A stretch of 64,000 bases of DNA from Enterobacter cloacae subsp. cloacae ATCC 13047 (GTDB lineage: Bacteria > Pseudomonadota > Gammaproteobacteria > Enterobacterales > Enterobacteriaceae). The notes beneath the pieces were generated by a model, which was given only the letters and a program-made list of their open reading frames with translations, was not told the origin of the DNA and ran no database searches. Location of the stretch: contig NC_014121.1 of the NCBI RefSeq assembly GCF_000025565.1, positions 2,480,001 to 2,544,000 of the forward strand, read 5' to 3'. Position numbers and translations under genes: made by a program. The stretch's first letter is position 1. Each line of letters begins with the position of its first letter. Shown here one piece after another: positions 45,274 to 55,653 of the stretch.

Positions 45274-45279
45274 GTTGGT

Positions 45280-45309
45280 ATTATATCAAATAGAAGGTTT
45301 TTTCACCAA
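45280..45309 (-). promoter_or_regulatory. Sigma-70 promoter with extended -10 for the candidate RNA
   Basis: On the minus strand TTGGTG - 18 bp - TATAAT, with TG one base before the -10 (TGATATAAT). The -10 is a perfect consensus. Transcription would begin near 45273. Confidence 0.55.
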
Positions 45310-45426
45310 GAAAAATCTCACATCGCCTAATATCAGTCACCCTCACGAATCACTTAACGCAAATCTTTGCTGTGACGCGTTTTGAGAGGCTCTATTACAA
45401 AACCACATCAACGCATTACCATATAC

Positions 45427-45457
45427 AAAAAAGCCTCGCATACGAGCGTACACGAGA
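45427..45457 (-). terminator. Terminator of the recombinase operon
   Basis: On the minus strand GTCTCGTGTACG and CGTATGCGAGGC pair along nearly their full length using G-U wobbles, and TTTTTT follows. It lies downstream of the recombinase and its small companion gene. Between it and 45610 I see only a 23-codon frame without SD; between it and 45310 nothing. Confidence 0.75.
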
Positions 45458-45610
45458 CCAAAATATAAATTAAAACGTAAAATACATATTTTTAAATCAA
45501 TTCCAGACTTACTGGAAAGGCAGATAGTCTACTTTTCGATTTATGATGTTCAGTACTATTCATAGTTATAGATAGTTACTAATCCCGCAAAACACCTTTC
45601 GGGGTATCTA

Positions 45611-45757
45611 TCATCTGAAGATATTCCACACTTCATAAATCGTCGCCATTATGAATACTACACTGAAGAAGTAAGGCCAAAACCTAAGGATTAACCAACC
45701 CATACCGCACACTAGGCCAATACCAAGTATCATATCTATAAGTGGGTTAATCCACAT
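45611..45757 (-). CDS. 48-residue hydrophobic protein downstream of the recombinase
   Basis: The frame encodes MWINPLIDMILGIGLVCGMG, then WLILRFWPYFFSVVFIMATIYEVWNIFR. It consists almost wholly of two hydrophobic segments (about residues 6-24 and 24-42), as in a two-helix membrane miniprotein. GAGG lies 9 bp before the ATG. It begins 20 bp after the recombinase stop and ends before a strong terminator, so the pair looks like an operon. No family is recognised. Small phage-type holins or membrane toxins look similar, but nothing proves such a role. Confidence 0.55.
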   Translation of the reverse strand: MWINPLIDMILGIGLVCGMGWLILRFWPYFFSVVFIMATIYEVWNIFR

Positions 45758-45777
45758 ATCAATAAACCTCTACAGTA

Positions 45778-47712
45778 CTAATCAATCCATTCAATATCTT
45801 TTTCGTGGATTATCATTTCAATCTTCTCTCTACTAAGCAGATCCAGATAGTTACCTACATCAATAATTTTTTTAGTTCTACTAAGTGCAAGTGACCATGC
45901 ATCAGTGCCAATCAATACTGATGCTATGAATACTGTTTTACCTTCTTCATTGACCGTATAAACACGTTCACCATTAGATTCTGAAATGACAATTTCATGT
46001 AGTACTTCACCACCACCCCGCTTATTATCTATCACAAGTACATGGGATAGGATCTCATTGAAATATTCTAACTGAACGAAAATACGTTTTCCGAAAATCC
46101 AGTACTTTACTGATTTAAGTACTAACCTTAATTCCTTTCTTAGCTTTGCACGTAGTTCAACATTCATCGGATCAAGTACTTTATTAATATCAAAGTCAAA
46201 AACAGGGATTTCTTTGATATTTTTAGCGTTTAAAATTTCGGATTCAATTTCTTCAATTCTATCTTGAACCTCGGTCAAACCAGTCATTAATGGTAAAGAG
46301 GTCTTCTTACCTGCTACCTTACGTTCATTAATTTTAATCTGATAGGTTTCCTCTTCCTTCTTCAGAGTAGACAATTCTTCTCGCAACGATGTCAGCAAAA
46401 GGTCAGAATCAGACTGTCCTTCCATCATTAAATTATTGAAATCGATGTTTTTGACAAGTTGAAGAATATTCTTCTCAATTCTTGTGTACTGGAAAGATTT
46501 GGCATCACAAATCTTCTTCTCTTCCCTGTTGCGACAAATGACGTACTTAGTTCTGACATGGTTATAGTGAATGGCGATGTTCCCTCCACAATGACCACAC
46601 TTTAATATTTTGGGGAACAGGTTTGTGATGTAATCATCCTGAGCAATTGTTATATCTTTACGAATACGATTGGCTATACCACTCCTTGATAACTTCTCAT
46701 TAACCCGTTCAAAAGTGAGATTATCGATAATCTTCATAGTAACTACTTTCTTATCGCGTAATACTCGCAGTACGTTTACAGTACTCCACCCTTTAGGCAA
46801 GCGTTTAACAATTGCCCCTGAGCCAAGTCCACTTTCATATAGTTTGAAAATTTCACGAACTACATCAGGTTCAAGTAACAGATCCTCGGCTGGCTTTTTC
46901 TTCTCCAGCATAACGCGATCCATCATCCTGTTCGCCGTTAGGAACAAGTCTTCATCAATGATTTTCGGGTAAACATTTGGTACAACCTCACCATTGTATC
47001 GCTCATGTTCACCCAACAAGCGGCGGTCACGTATCAGCCTTGACACGGTTACCATCTGCCACTTTTTACCGATACGCTTAACAATCTCTCCAGTACTAAG
47101 CCCTTCCCTATACCACTCGAAACACTTAACAATAAGTTCAGCCTGTTCAGGGATCACCTGATACTTGTTATCAACATTTTTTAACCAGTTAGGCATACGA
47201 TTGGAAATCACCTCTCCATTCTGTAATGCACGTAAAATTTTGTTATCCCAAGCTAACTTAGCACGTACCGACTTCATCAATGATTCATTGTGCGAGCGAT
47301 GTTGTATGAGTTCCATGTGGATTTTCGACATAGGATCATCTGCCCGTAACACGAGATTTGTAGAAATGTCGTGGATTTCTACACCGCTGTTCACGATGTA
47401 CTGGATAGTACTTTCAGCCCAACTTGAACGACGCGATAACCTATCAAGGCTAATGACTATAAGTGCGTCACCCTTACCGTACTTGCGGTTCCCCACATCT
47501 TGCAAAAATATCCCAAGTTGAGACTCAGGTGAAATATTGGCATTTTTAAATGCCGAAAGCCCCGCATCTGTTATGAAAACTCTATCATTCGTGAACTTAT
47601 CAGAATTTTTGTCTAAATAGGCAGTTAAAGAAGACCTTTGATCATCCAATCCATTTCCCATTTCGACTTGCTGAATGCTTGATACTCGCTCATAACAAAT
47701 AGGACGGAGCAT
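45778..47712 (-). CDS. Large serine recombinase (integrase of the element)
   Basis: The 644-residue product has an N-terminal resolvase domain with the catalytic Ser11 in YERVSSIQQ and the arginines of ISLDRLSRR (Arg91). Recombinase DNA-binding helices are at about 186-234, a second similar segment at about 281-325, a zinc ribbon (Cys372, Cys375, Cys393, Cys402), and a coiled-coil stretch from about 430 to 500. I start at MLRPICYERV; a reading from 47880 runs into yeaG on the other strand. It reads away from yeaG with 78 bp between the starts. Codon use is AT-rich, unlike the host. Confidence 0.92.
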   Translation of the reverse strand: MLRPICYERVSSIQQVEMGNGLDDQRSSLTAYLDKNSDKFTNDRVFITDAGLSAFKNANISPESQLGIFLQDVGNRKYGKGDALIVISLDRLSRRSSWAESTIQYIVNSGVEIHDISTNLVLRADDPMSKIHMELIQHRSHNESLMKSVRAKLAWDNKILRALQNGEVISNRMPNWLKNVDNKYQVIPEQAELIVKCFEWYREGLSTGEIVKRIGKKWQMVTVSRLIRDRRLLGEHERYNGEVVPNVYPKIIDEDLFLTANRMMDRVMLEKKKPAEDLLLEPDVVREIFKLYESGLGSGAIVKRLPKGWSTVNVLRVLRDKKVVTMKIIDNLTFERVNEKLSRSGIANRIRKDITIAQDDYITNLFPKILKCGHCGGNIAIHYNHVRTKYVICRNREEKKICDAKSFQYTRIEKNILQLVKNIDFNNLMMEGQSDSDLLLTSLREELSTLKKEEETYQIKINERKVAGKKTSLPLMTGLTEVQDRIEEIESEILNAKNIKEIPVFDFDINKVLDPMNVELRAKLRKELRLVLKSVKYWIFGKRIFVQLEYFNEILSHVLVIDNKRGGGEVLHEIVISESNGERVYTVNEEGKTVFIASVLIGTDAWSLALSRTKKIIDVGNYLDLLSREKIEMIIHEKDIEWID

Positions 47713-47775
47713 TTTTTTATCCCGTTGAAGAATTACGCTAAAAGTGCTGATTCGCAAATGTTCCCAGATTATACA

Positions 47776-47783
47776 AAAGGACG
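47776..47783. repeat. Right attachment repeat (attR)
   Basis: The second copy of AAAGGACG lies 8-15 bp before the yeaG ATG and supplies its AGGA ribosome-binding core. Downstream sequence is host yeaG; upstream is the AT-rich element end. Confidence 0.65.
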
Positions 47784-47790
47784 GCATGCC

Positions 47791-49725
47791 ATGAATATAT
47801 TCGATCACTATCGCCAGCGCTATGAAGCTGCCAAGGACGAAGAGTTCACACTGCAGGAGTTTCTTACCATCTGTCGGCAAGATCGCAGTGCCTATGCCAA
47901 CGCGGCAGAACGGCTATTGATGGCTATTGGTGAGCCAAACATGGTTGATACTGCCCAGGAACCACGGCTTTCCCGTCTCTTTTCGAATCGGGTGGTCGCC
48001 CGATACCCGGCGTTTGAAGAGTTCTATGGCATGGAAGATGCCATCGAGCAAATCGTCTCATACCTGAAGCATGCTGCTCAGGGTCTGGAAGAGAAGAAAC
48101 AGATCCTCTATTTACTCGGCCCGGTGGGTGGCGGTAAATCGTCGCTGGCTGAACGGCTGAAATCGCTGATGCAGCGCGTGCCTATCTATGTGCTGAGCGC
48201 CAACGGTGAACGCAGCCCGGTGAACGACCATCCGCTGTGCCTGTTTAACCCGCAGGAAGATGCGCAAATTCTGGATAAAGAGTACGGCATTCCGCGTCGT
48301 TATCTCGGCACCATCATGTCGCCGTGGGCGGCGAAACGCCTGCATGAGTTTGGTGGCGATATCACCAAATTCCGCGTCGTGAAAGTGTGGCCATCCATTC
48401 TGGAGCAGATCGCCATCGCCAAAACGGAACCGGGTGATGAGAACAACCAGGACATCTCGGCGCTGGTCGGGAAAGTCGATATCCGTAAGCTGGAAAACTA
48501 CGCCCAGAATGATCCGGATGCCTACGGTTACTCCGGCGCACTGTGCCGGGCAAACCAGGGCATTATGGAATTCGTCGAGATGTTTAAAGCACCCATTAAA
48601 GTGCTGCATCCACTGCTGACGGCCACCCAGGAGGGGAACTACAACGGGACGGAAGGTATCTCTGCCCTGCCGTTCAACGGCATCATCCTGGCGCACTCGA
48701 ACGAATCAGAGTGGGTCTCCTTCCGTAATAACAAAAACAATGAGGCGTTCCTTGACCGTGTGTACATCGTCAAAGTGCCTTATTGCCTGCGGATCTCCGA
48801 AGAGATCAAAATTTACGAAAAACTGCTTAACCACAGTGAGCTGATGCATGCGCCATGCGCACCGGGCACGCTGGAAACGCTGTCGCGCTTCTCCATCCTG
48901 TCGCGTCTGAAAGAGCCGGAAAACTCCAGCATCTACTCCAAAATGCGCGTGTATGACGGGGAAAGCCTGAAAGATACCGACCCGAAAGCGAAGTCGTATC
49001 AGGAGTACCGCGATTATGCGGGTGTTGACGAGGGCATGAACGGTCTGTCCACGCGTTTCGCGTTTAAGATCCTCTCCCGCGTGTTTAACTTCGACCATGC
49101 GGAAGTGGCGGCCAACCCGGTCCACCTGTTCTATGTGCTGGAGCAGCAGATTGAACGCGAGCAGTTCCCACAGGAGCAGGCGGAACGTTACCTTGAGTTC
49201 CTGAAAGGTTATCTGATCCCGAAATATGCCGAGTTCATTGGCAAAGAGATCCAGACGGCCTACCTGGAATCCTATTCAGAATACGGCCAGAACATCTTTG
49301 ACCGTTACGTCACTTATGCTGACTTCTGGATCCAGGATCAGGAGTACCGCGACCCGGATACCGGACAGCTGTTTGACCGTGAATCCCTGAATGCGGAGCT
49401 GGAAAAAATAGAGAAGCCTGCCGGGATCAGTAACCCGAAAGACTTCCGTAACGAAATTGTGAACTTCGTACTGCGTGCCAGAGCGCATAACAACGGTCGT
49501 AATCCGAACTGGACCAGCTACGAGAAACTGCGCACGGTCATCGAGAAGAAAATGTTCTCTAATACCGAGGAGCTGTTACCCGTCATTTCGTTTAACACCA
49601 AAACCTCAACTGACGAGCAGAAAAAACACGACGATTTTGTCGACCGTATGATGGAAAAAGGCTACACCCGCAAACAGGTTCGTTTGCTGTGCGAATGGTA
49701 TCTGCGCGTACGGAAATCGTCTTAA
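47791..49725 (+). CDS. yeaG: Ser/Thr protein kinase YeaG (PrkA family)
   Basis: The 644-residue product equals E. coli YeaG and is nearly identical at the N-terminus (MNIFDHYRQRYEAAKDEEF). It has a PrkA AAA domain with P-loop GPVGGGKSSLAERL near residue 108 and a C-terminal kinase-like region. E. coli YeaG is induced by nitrogen starvation and stationary phase and affects RpoS. The gene is intact, but the promoter and leader that normally precede it have been moved 5.8 kb away by the integrated element. The SD (AGGA) is 9 bp from the ATG. Confidence 0.95.
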   Translation: MNIFDHYRQRYEAAKDEEFTLQEFLTICRQDRSAYANAAERLLMAIGEPNMVDTAQEPRLSRLFSNRVVARYPAFEEFYGMEDAIEQIVSYLKHAAQGLEEKKQILYLLGPVGGGKSSLAERLKSLMQRVPIYVLSANGERSPVNDHPLCLFNPQEDAQILDKEYGIPRRYLGTIMSPWAAKRLHEFGGDITKFRVVKVWPSILEQIAIAKTEPGDENNQDISALVGKVDIRKLENYAQNDPDAYGYSGALCRANQGIMEFVEMFKAPIKVLHPLLTATQEGNYNGTEGISALPFNGIILAHSNESEWVSFRNNKNNEAFLDRVYIVKVPYCLRISEEIKIYEKLLNHSELMHAPCAPGTLETLSRFSILSRLKEPENSSIYSKMRVYDGESLKDTDPKAKSYQEYRDYAGVDEGMNGLSTRFAFKILSRVFNFDHAEVAANPVHLFYVLEQQIEREQFPQEQAERYLEFLKGYLIPKYAEFIGKEIQTAYLESYSEYGQNIFDRYVTYADFWIQDQEYRDPDTGQLFDRESLNAELEKIEKPAGISNPKDFRNEIVNFVLRARAHNNGRNPNWTSYEKLRTVIEKKMFSNTEELLPVISFNTKTSTDEQKKHDDFVDRMMEKGYTRKQVRLLCEWYLRVRKSS

Positions 49726-49732
49726 AACAAGT

Positions 49733-51083
<1,351 letters not shown>

Positions 51084-51197
51084 CCACACAGCCAGCGACA
51101 CGCTGGCTGTTTTCTTTCCCTTTCATCCATCCGCTTCGCAAAAAGATCTGTGCTACTGTTGGAAACTGCGTATTGGCAGATAACAGGTAAACTGACT

Positions 51198-51698
51198 ATG
51201 TCTGATGAGGTTAAGGGTACGGCTACCCACCAGCAACTCATTTCGCTATTAACGCAGCAAGGTGCGCGCTTTCGCGTGATGGAGCACGAGGCCGTAGGAA
51301 AATGCGAAGCGGTAAGCGAAATCCGCGGAACCGATCTGGGGCAAGGCGCAAAAGCGCTGGTCTGCAAAGTGAAGGGAAACGGCGTAAAAAAACACGTTCT
51401 GGCGATCCTGGCCGCTGACCAGCAGGCCGACCTGAGCCAGCTTGCCAGCCATTTCGGCGGCTTAAAAGCCTCTCTCGCAAGCCCGGCCGAAGTCGATCAT
51501 TTGACCGCCTGCGTGTTTGGTGCTATCCCACCGTTTAGCTTCCATCCGGATCTGACGCTGGTCGCCGACCCGCTCCTGTTCGAGCGTTTTGACGAAATCG
51601 CGTTCAATGCCGGTCTGCTGGAAAAATCCGTGATCATGGATACCCAGGATTATCTGCGCATTGCCCGCCCTGAACTGGTGACGTTTCGTAAAGCGTGA
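51198..51698 (+). CDS. yeaK: Mischarged aminoacyl-tRNA deacylase YeaK
   Basis: The 166-residue YbaK/ProX-domain protein is like E. coli YeaK, which hydrolyses wrongly charged tRNAs (Ser/Thr species). Motifs: VMEHEAVGKCEAVSEIRG and ALVCKVKGNGVKKHVLAILAAD. I start at ATG 51198; an in-frame reading from 51150 is not conserved. Confidence 0.9.
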   Translation: MSDEVKGTATHQQLISLLTQQGARFRVMEHEAVGKCEAVSEIRGTDLGQGAKALVCKVKGNGVKKHVLAILAADQQADLSQLASHFGGLKASLASPAEVDHLTACVFGAIPPFSFHPDLTLVADPLLFERFDEIAFNAGLLEKSVIMDTQDYLRIARPELVTFRKA

Positions 51699-51719
51699 CC
51701 GTGATGGCTGACGCCTCTG

Positions 51720-51824
51720 TCAGCCTCTCTTTTCCAGAAACAGAACTGATGCGATCAAAATCACCGCAATAGCGAAAAACGATGAGGAGATAATCAGCGT
51801 TTCAACAAACATGTGATCGTTCAT
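51720..51824 (-). CDS. yoaI: Small membrane protein YoaI
   Basis: The frame encodes 34 residues, [20 protein letters not shown] then a hydrophobic run ending LEKRG. It matches E. coli YoaI in length and sequence. One transmembrane segment is seen. In E. coli YoaI is a PhoPQ-controlled microprotein under low magnesium. It lies between and opposite to yeaK and yeaL. Confidence 0.88.
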   Translation of the reverse strand: MNDHMFVETLIISSSFFAIAVILIASVLFLEKRG

Positions 51825-51969
51825 CTTAGCGACCCTTTGCGATGCCTGATGCCGTTTTATCCCCTGTAAATGACACGGATATGACAATCTCCTATTTTTT
51901 TTAAAACACTGTCGTCAGCCGTTTTTCCGCGTAAAGTAAGCAGGCTTACTATTCTGGCAAGGACTCCTC

Positions 51970-52416
51970 ATGTTTGACCCTACTCTGCTTATTCTTCTGG
52001 CACTCGCTGCACTCGGCTTTATCAGCCATAACACCACCGTCGCCATCTCGATCCTGGTGTTGATCATTGTGCGCGTCACCCCGTTAAACACTTTTTTCCC
52101 GTGGATAGAAAAACAAGGCCTGACGATCGGGATAATCATTTTGACCATTGGGGTGATGGCCCCCATTGCCAGCGGCACGCTTCCGGCCTCAACGCTGCTG
52201 CACTCGTTTGTTAACTGGAAATCACTGGTGGCTATCGCGGTGGGGATTTTCGTGTCATGGCTGGGTGGTCGCGGCGTCACGTTGATGAGCAGCCAGCCCT
52301 CGCTGGTGGCTGGCCTGCTGGTGGGAACGGTGCTTGGCGTGGCGCTCTTTCGCGGCGTTCCGGTGGGCCCGCTCATTGCCGCCGGGCTGGTTTCGCTGTT
52401 TATTGGGAAGTCGTAG
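51970..52416 (+). CDS. yeaL: DUF441 membrane protein YeaL
   Basis: The 148-residue product equals E. coli YeaL and has four hydrophobic segments starting [20 protein letters not shown]. Function is unknown. SD AAGGA. Its last 17 bp overlap the end of nimR on the other strand. Confidence 0.92.
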   Translation: MFDPTLLILLALAALGFISHNTTVAISILVLIIVRVTPLNTFFPWIEKQGLTIGIIILTIGVMAPIASGTLPASTLLHSFVNWKSLVAIAVGIFVSWLGGRGVTLMSSQPSLVAGLLVGTVLGVALFRGVPVGPLIAAGLVSLFIGKS

Positions 52417-53191
52417 TCAGGCTGGCAATATAGCGCGCAGGCGTTTGCCCCAGCCCCTTTTTAAACATCGTAATAAAGGCGGTGGTGGAGTCATAACCAA
52501 GTGACTGCGCCACCTGCTGAACTGACTTCCCGCCAATCAGCAGCTGCAACGCCACAATCAACTGCAGCTGATGACGCCAGCGGCGAAAGCTTAAGCCCGT
52601 CTCTTTGACCACCAGCCGTGCCAGGTTGCGCTCACTCATGGCAAAGTGGTTCGCCCATTGCGCCAGCGTCTGCCACGCGGCGGGCTCTTCCGCCATCTTT
52701 TCGCTCATAAACCGAATTTTTGGATGAGGGGAAACGGGCAGCTGTAAATGCTCCTGGCGCTGGAGCGGCAGTTCATCAAACAGCACATCCACCAGACGCG
52801 AGGTGGTGGCAAGCGGCAGTTGCTCACGCGTTTTTCCCGCCAGCGACAGAATCAGCTCCCGCACCAGCGGCGATATTTTCAGGGTACAGCACCGGTCCGG
52901 CAGACTGACGGCACCCGGTTCAATAAACAAAAAGCAGAGCTGCGCGCCTGGCGTGGCCCTGTTGCTGTGGGGCATCTGCCCGGGGATCCACACGGCATAC
53001 TGGGGCGGAACCATCAGCATGGCATTTTCTACCTCACAGGTGATTGCACCACCCAGCGCCAGAATCATCTGCCCTTTGCGGTGCTGATGGAGCGGAATAT
53101 ATTGCTCCTGCGCTACCACGCGGATGCGAAACGCGACCGCGGCATCGAATTGGCTATCGGGATCGTAGCCGTCGAGTCCCAGACCGTTCAT
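52400..53191 (-). CDS. nimR: AraC-family repressor NimR
   Basis: The 263-residue regulator has an N-terminal cupin ([19 protein letters not shown]) and a C-terminal AraC HTH pair ([29 protein letters not shown]). In E. coli NimR (YeaM) represses the adjacent nimT and gives control over 2-nitroimidazole resistance. It is divergent from nimT across a 99-bp gap that should carry the operator, which I cannot pinpoint. Confidence 0.9.
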   Translation of the reverse strand: MNGLGLDGYDPDSQFDAAVAFRIRVVAQEQYIPLHQHRKGQMILALGGAITCEVENAMLMVPPQYAVWIPGQMPHSNRATPGAQLCFLFIEPGAVSLPDRCCTLKISPLVRELILSLAGKTREQLPLATTSRLVDVLFDELPLQRQEHLQLPVSPHPKIRFMSEKMAEEPAAWQTLAQWANHFAMSERNLARLVVKETGLSFRRWRHQLQLIVALQLLIGGKSVQQVAQSLGYDSTTAFITMFKKGLGQTPARYIASLTTTSQ

Positions 53192-53290
53192 CAGGTTGTC
53201 CGATATTAGCGATAAACTGTCATTTTAGCCTGATTTCAACCACGGCGAAAATCGGTATTGTGTGCGCTCGCCTGAACGTATGAGAAAACA

Positions 53291-54466
53291 ATGACTACTG
53301 CTACTCGCAAAGGCGCGCTGCTGATCGCCGGCATTCTGATGATTGCCACGACGCTTCGCGTCACCTTTACTGGCGCAGCGCCGCTGCTCGATACCATTCG
53401 CCTTGAATATGGATTAACCACCGCGCAAACCGGCCTGCTAACCACCCTGCCACTATTAGCGTTTGCCCTTGTCTCGCCGCTTGCCGCGGGCGTAGCACGG
53501 CGTATCGGCATGGAGCGCAGCCTGTTCCTCGCCCTGCTGCTGATCTGCGCCGGGATTGCCGTGCGCTCTCTGCCCTCCGCGGCCCTGCTGTTTACCGGCA
53601 CGGCGGTGATAGGTTGCGGGATCGCGCTCGGGAATGTGCTGTTACCGGGCTTAATCAAACGCGACTTTCCCGGCCAGGTTGCCCGCCTTACCGGGGCCTA
53701 TTCCCTGACGATGGGCGTTTCGGCGGCGCTCGGTTCGGCGCTGATTGTTCCTCTCGCTCAGGGGGCCGCAGGCTGGCATGGCGCGCTGCTGATGCTTATG
53801 ATCTTTCCCCTGCTGGCGCTGCTGCTCTGGCTGCCGCAGTGGCGCCAGAAGCAGGTCGCTACGGTGACCGGTGCAGGGGCGCTGCACAACCGCGCCATAT
53901 GGCGTTCTGCCCTCGCCTGGCAGGTGACGCTCTTTCTCGGCATTAACTCGCTGATTTACTACGTCATCATCGGCTGGTTGCCCGCGATATTACTCAGCCA
54001 CGGCTACAGCGAAGCGCAGGCAGGCTCCATGCACGGGCTCTTACAGCTGGCCACGGCCATTCCGGGCCTTGCCGTGCCGCTGATCCTGCATCGCCTGAAC
54101 GATCAACGCGGGATCGCCGGTGCCGTAGCCCTGATGTGCGCAGTGAGTGCGGCCGGTTTCTGGTTTGCACCGGATTTGGCGGTCGTGTGGACGCTGGTGT
54201 TTGGCTTTGGCACCGGAGCAACGATGATCCTCGGTCTGACGTTCATCGGCCTGCGCGCCAGCTCTGCTCATCAGGCGGCGGCACTGTCCGGTATGGCGCA
54301 GTCGATTGGTTATCTGCTGGCCGCCTGCGGGCCTCCGCTGATGGGAAAAATTCACGATACCGCCGGTGACTGGCAGATCCCCCTTCTGGCCTGCGCGCTG
54401 GCCTCGGTGGTGATGGCCATCTGCGGCATGCTTGCCGGGCGAGACCGGGAGATCACGCCACGCTAA
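53291..54466 (+). CDS. nimT: MFS exporter NimT (CynX/NimT family)
   Basis: The 391-residue inner-membrane transporter has about 12 hydrophobic helices, beginning MTTATRKGALLIAGILMIAT. It corresponds to E. coli YeaN (NimT), a 2-nitroimidazole exporter of the cyanate/nitrite-type MFS subgroup. It is divergent from its regulator nimR. Confidence 0.9.
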   Translation: MTTATRKGALLIAGILMIATTLRVTFTGAAPLLDTIRLEYGLTTAQTGLLTTLPLLAFALVSPLAAGVARRIGMERSLFLALLLICAGIAVRSLPSAALLFTGTAVIGCGIALGNVLLPGLIKRDFPGQVARLTGAYSLTMGVSAALGSALIVPLAQGAAGWHGALLMLMIFPLLALLLWLPQWRQKQVATVTGAGALHNRAIWRSALAWQVTLFLGINSLIYYVIIGWLPAILLSHGYSEAQAGSMHGLLQLATAIPGLAVPLILHRLNDQRGIAGAVALMCAVSAAGFWFAPDLAVVWTLVFGFGTGATMILGLTFIGLRASSAHQAAALSGMAQSIGYLLAACGPPLMGKIHDTAGDWQIPLLACALASVVMAICGMLAGRDREITPR

Positions 54467-54499
54467 AAACAGTGGCAGACCTGACGGTCTGCCTGTTAT

Positions 54500-55207
54500 T
54501 TATCCCCTTGCCGCACGCAGCATCGCCTGTACCAACACCACCGGACGCCCCGCCAGCGCAGCGCGCTCGTGCTGGAATAAGGTAATCACGAAGAACGGAT
54601 GGGTAACCAGCTCTGCGGCACGGATTTCCCCCTGCTCGTCCCAGCCCGTCACGCGCATATCACCGCTCTCCAGTTCCTGCGCAAGTTCCGGCGATACGCC
54701 GTAGTTGCAGTGATATCCCTCTTCAATTTCCGGCTTGCCGTAGGCTTTCGCAATAAGCGTGTTGTTACGCAGTTCAATCGCATCGGTTTTTTCCACCAGC
54801 GAGCAGGTCAGCGGCGCAATCACCATTGAGCCTTCGGTGTCCGTTTCGGCGTGCGCCGCATCGCTCCAGCCGAGCACATTACGCGCATACTCAATCAATG
54901 CATGCTGAAAACCGCCGCAGGTGCCGAGAAACGGAATGCTGTTTTCGCGCGCGTAGCGTGCAGCGATAAAGGCGGCTTCGGTATTTTTGTAGGGGCTTGC
55001 AGGAACCAGCCAGATGGCATCGTAACCCACCAGATCTTCAGGGCTGGTCAGCTCCGTCGTCGCAAGCCAGTCGTAATCAGCGGTGAGATCCAGTACTGCA
55101 GCAGCATCATCTATGGCCAGCGGGATCGCCTGGTGCGCAATCACATCGGGATTGTAATCGCCAACCAGCGCAATGCGCAGCGTCGTTTTAACCGGGAGGT
55201 GTTCCAT
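54500..55207 (-). CDS. Stand-alone class-I glutamine amidotransferase, CTP-synthase-like
   Basis: The 235-residue protein has the GATase core: nucleophile Cys in FLGTCGGFQHALIEYARNVLG and the catalytic His-x-Glu in ITLFQHERAAL. The first lines (RIALVGDYNPDVIAHQAIPLA) and the Cys region resemble the C-terminal domain of CTP synthase, but no synthetase domain is attached. The acceptor is unknown. It lies alone between nimT and yeaO; E. coli K-12 lacks it at this place. Confidence 0.8.
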   Translation of the reverse strand: MEHLPVKTTLRIALVGDYNPDVIAHQAIPLAIDDAAAVLDLTADYDWLATTELTSPEDLVGYDAIWLVPASPYKNTEAAFIAARYARENSIPFLGTCGGFQHALIEYARNVLGWSDAAHAETDTEGSMVIAPLTCSLVEKTDAIELRNNTLIAKAYGKPEIEEGYHCNYGVSPELAQELESGDMRVTGWDEQGEIRAAELVTHPFFVITLFQHERAALAGRPVVLVQAMLRAARG

Positions 55208-55305
55208 GAAAGGTTCCTTATGCCAGAGTATTATCAGATAACATAAGGAACCTCAGACTACCGATCTTCTGCAATAATCACAATACCTTAAATTGGGAGG
55301 GGGAA

Positions 55306-55653
55306 ATGATGATTCAGTGCAAGCGCGTCTATGAACAGGCAGCCCCGGAGGATGGTTATCGGGTGCTGGTGGACAGACTGTGGCCGCGAGGGGTGAAAAA
55401 AGCAGACCTTGTGCATGATGAATGGTGCAAAGCGCTTACGCCTTCTGACGGGTTACGTAAGGCCTTTCACAGTGAAACCATTGATTTCGCTGCCTTCAGC
55501 CAGGCGTATCGGGAAGAGCTGGCGCAGCATAAAGACGAAGGATTGCGTCTTGCAACCCTCGCCAGACAGCAAACCTTAACCCTTCTCTACGCCGCGAAAA
55601 ATACCGAACAGAATCACGCAATAGTCTTAGCCGACTGGCTGCGCCATTTGTGA
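55306..55653 (+). CDS. yeaO: DUF488-family protein YeaO
   Basis: The 115-residue product equals E. coli YeaO. It has the DUF488 motif VLVDRLWPRGVKKADL and the end TLLYAAKNTEQNHAIVLADWL. Function is unknown. ATG-ATG tandem start after a G-rich SD (GGGAGGGGG). Confidence 0.92.
   Translation: MMIQCKRVYEQAAPEDGYRVLVDRLWPRGVKKADLVHDEWCKALTPSDGLRKAFHSETIDFAAFSQAYREELAQHKDEGLRLATLARQQTLTLLYAAKNTEQNHAIVLADWLRHL

Noticed and set aside
47713..47775. A replacement promoter for yeaG at the right end of the element
   Set aside because: TTGAAG-17-TGATTC and an ATTATAC stretch are present, but neither is close enough to consensus to claim; left open in the main finding.
47713..47880. 56-residue N-terminal extension of the serine recombinase
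   Set aside because: It would overlap yeaG coding sequence on the other strand; the resolvase domain normally begins within a few residues of MLRPICYERV.
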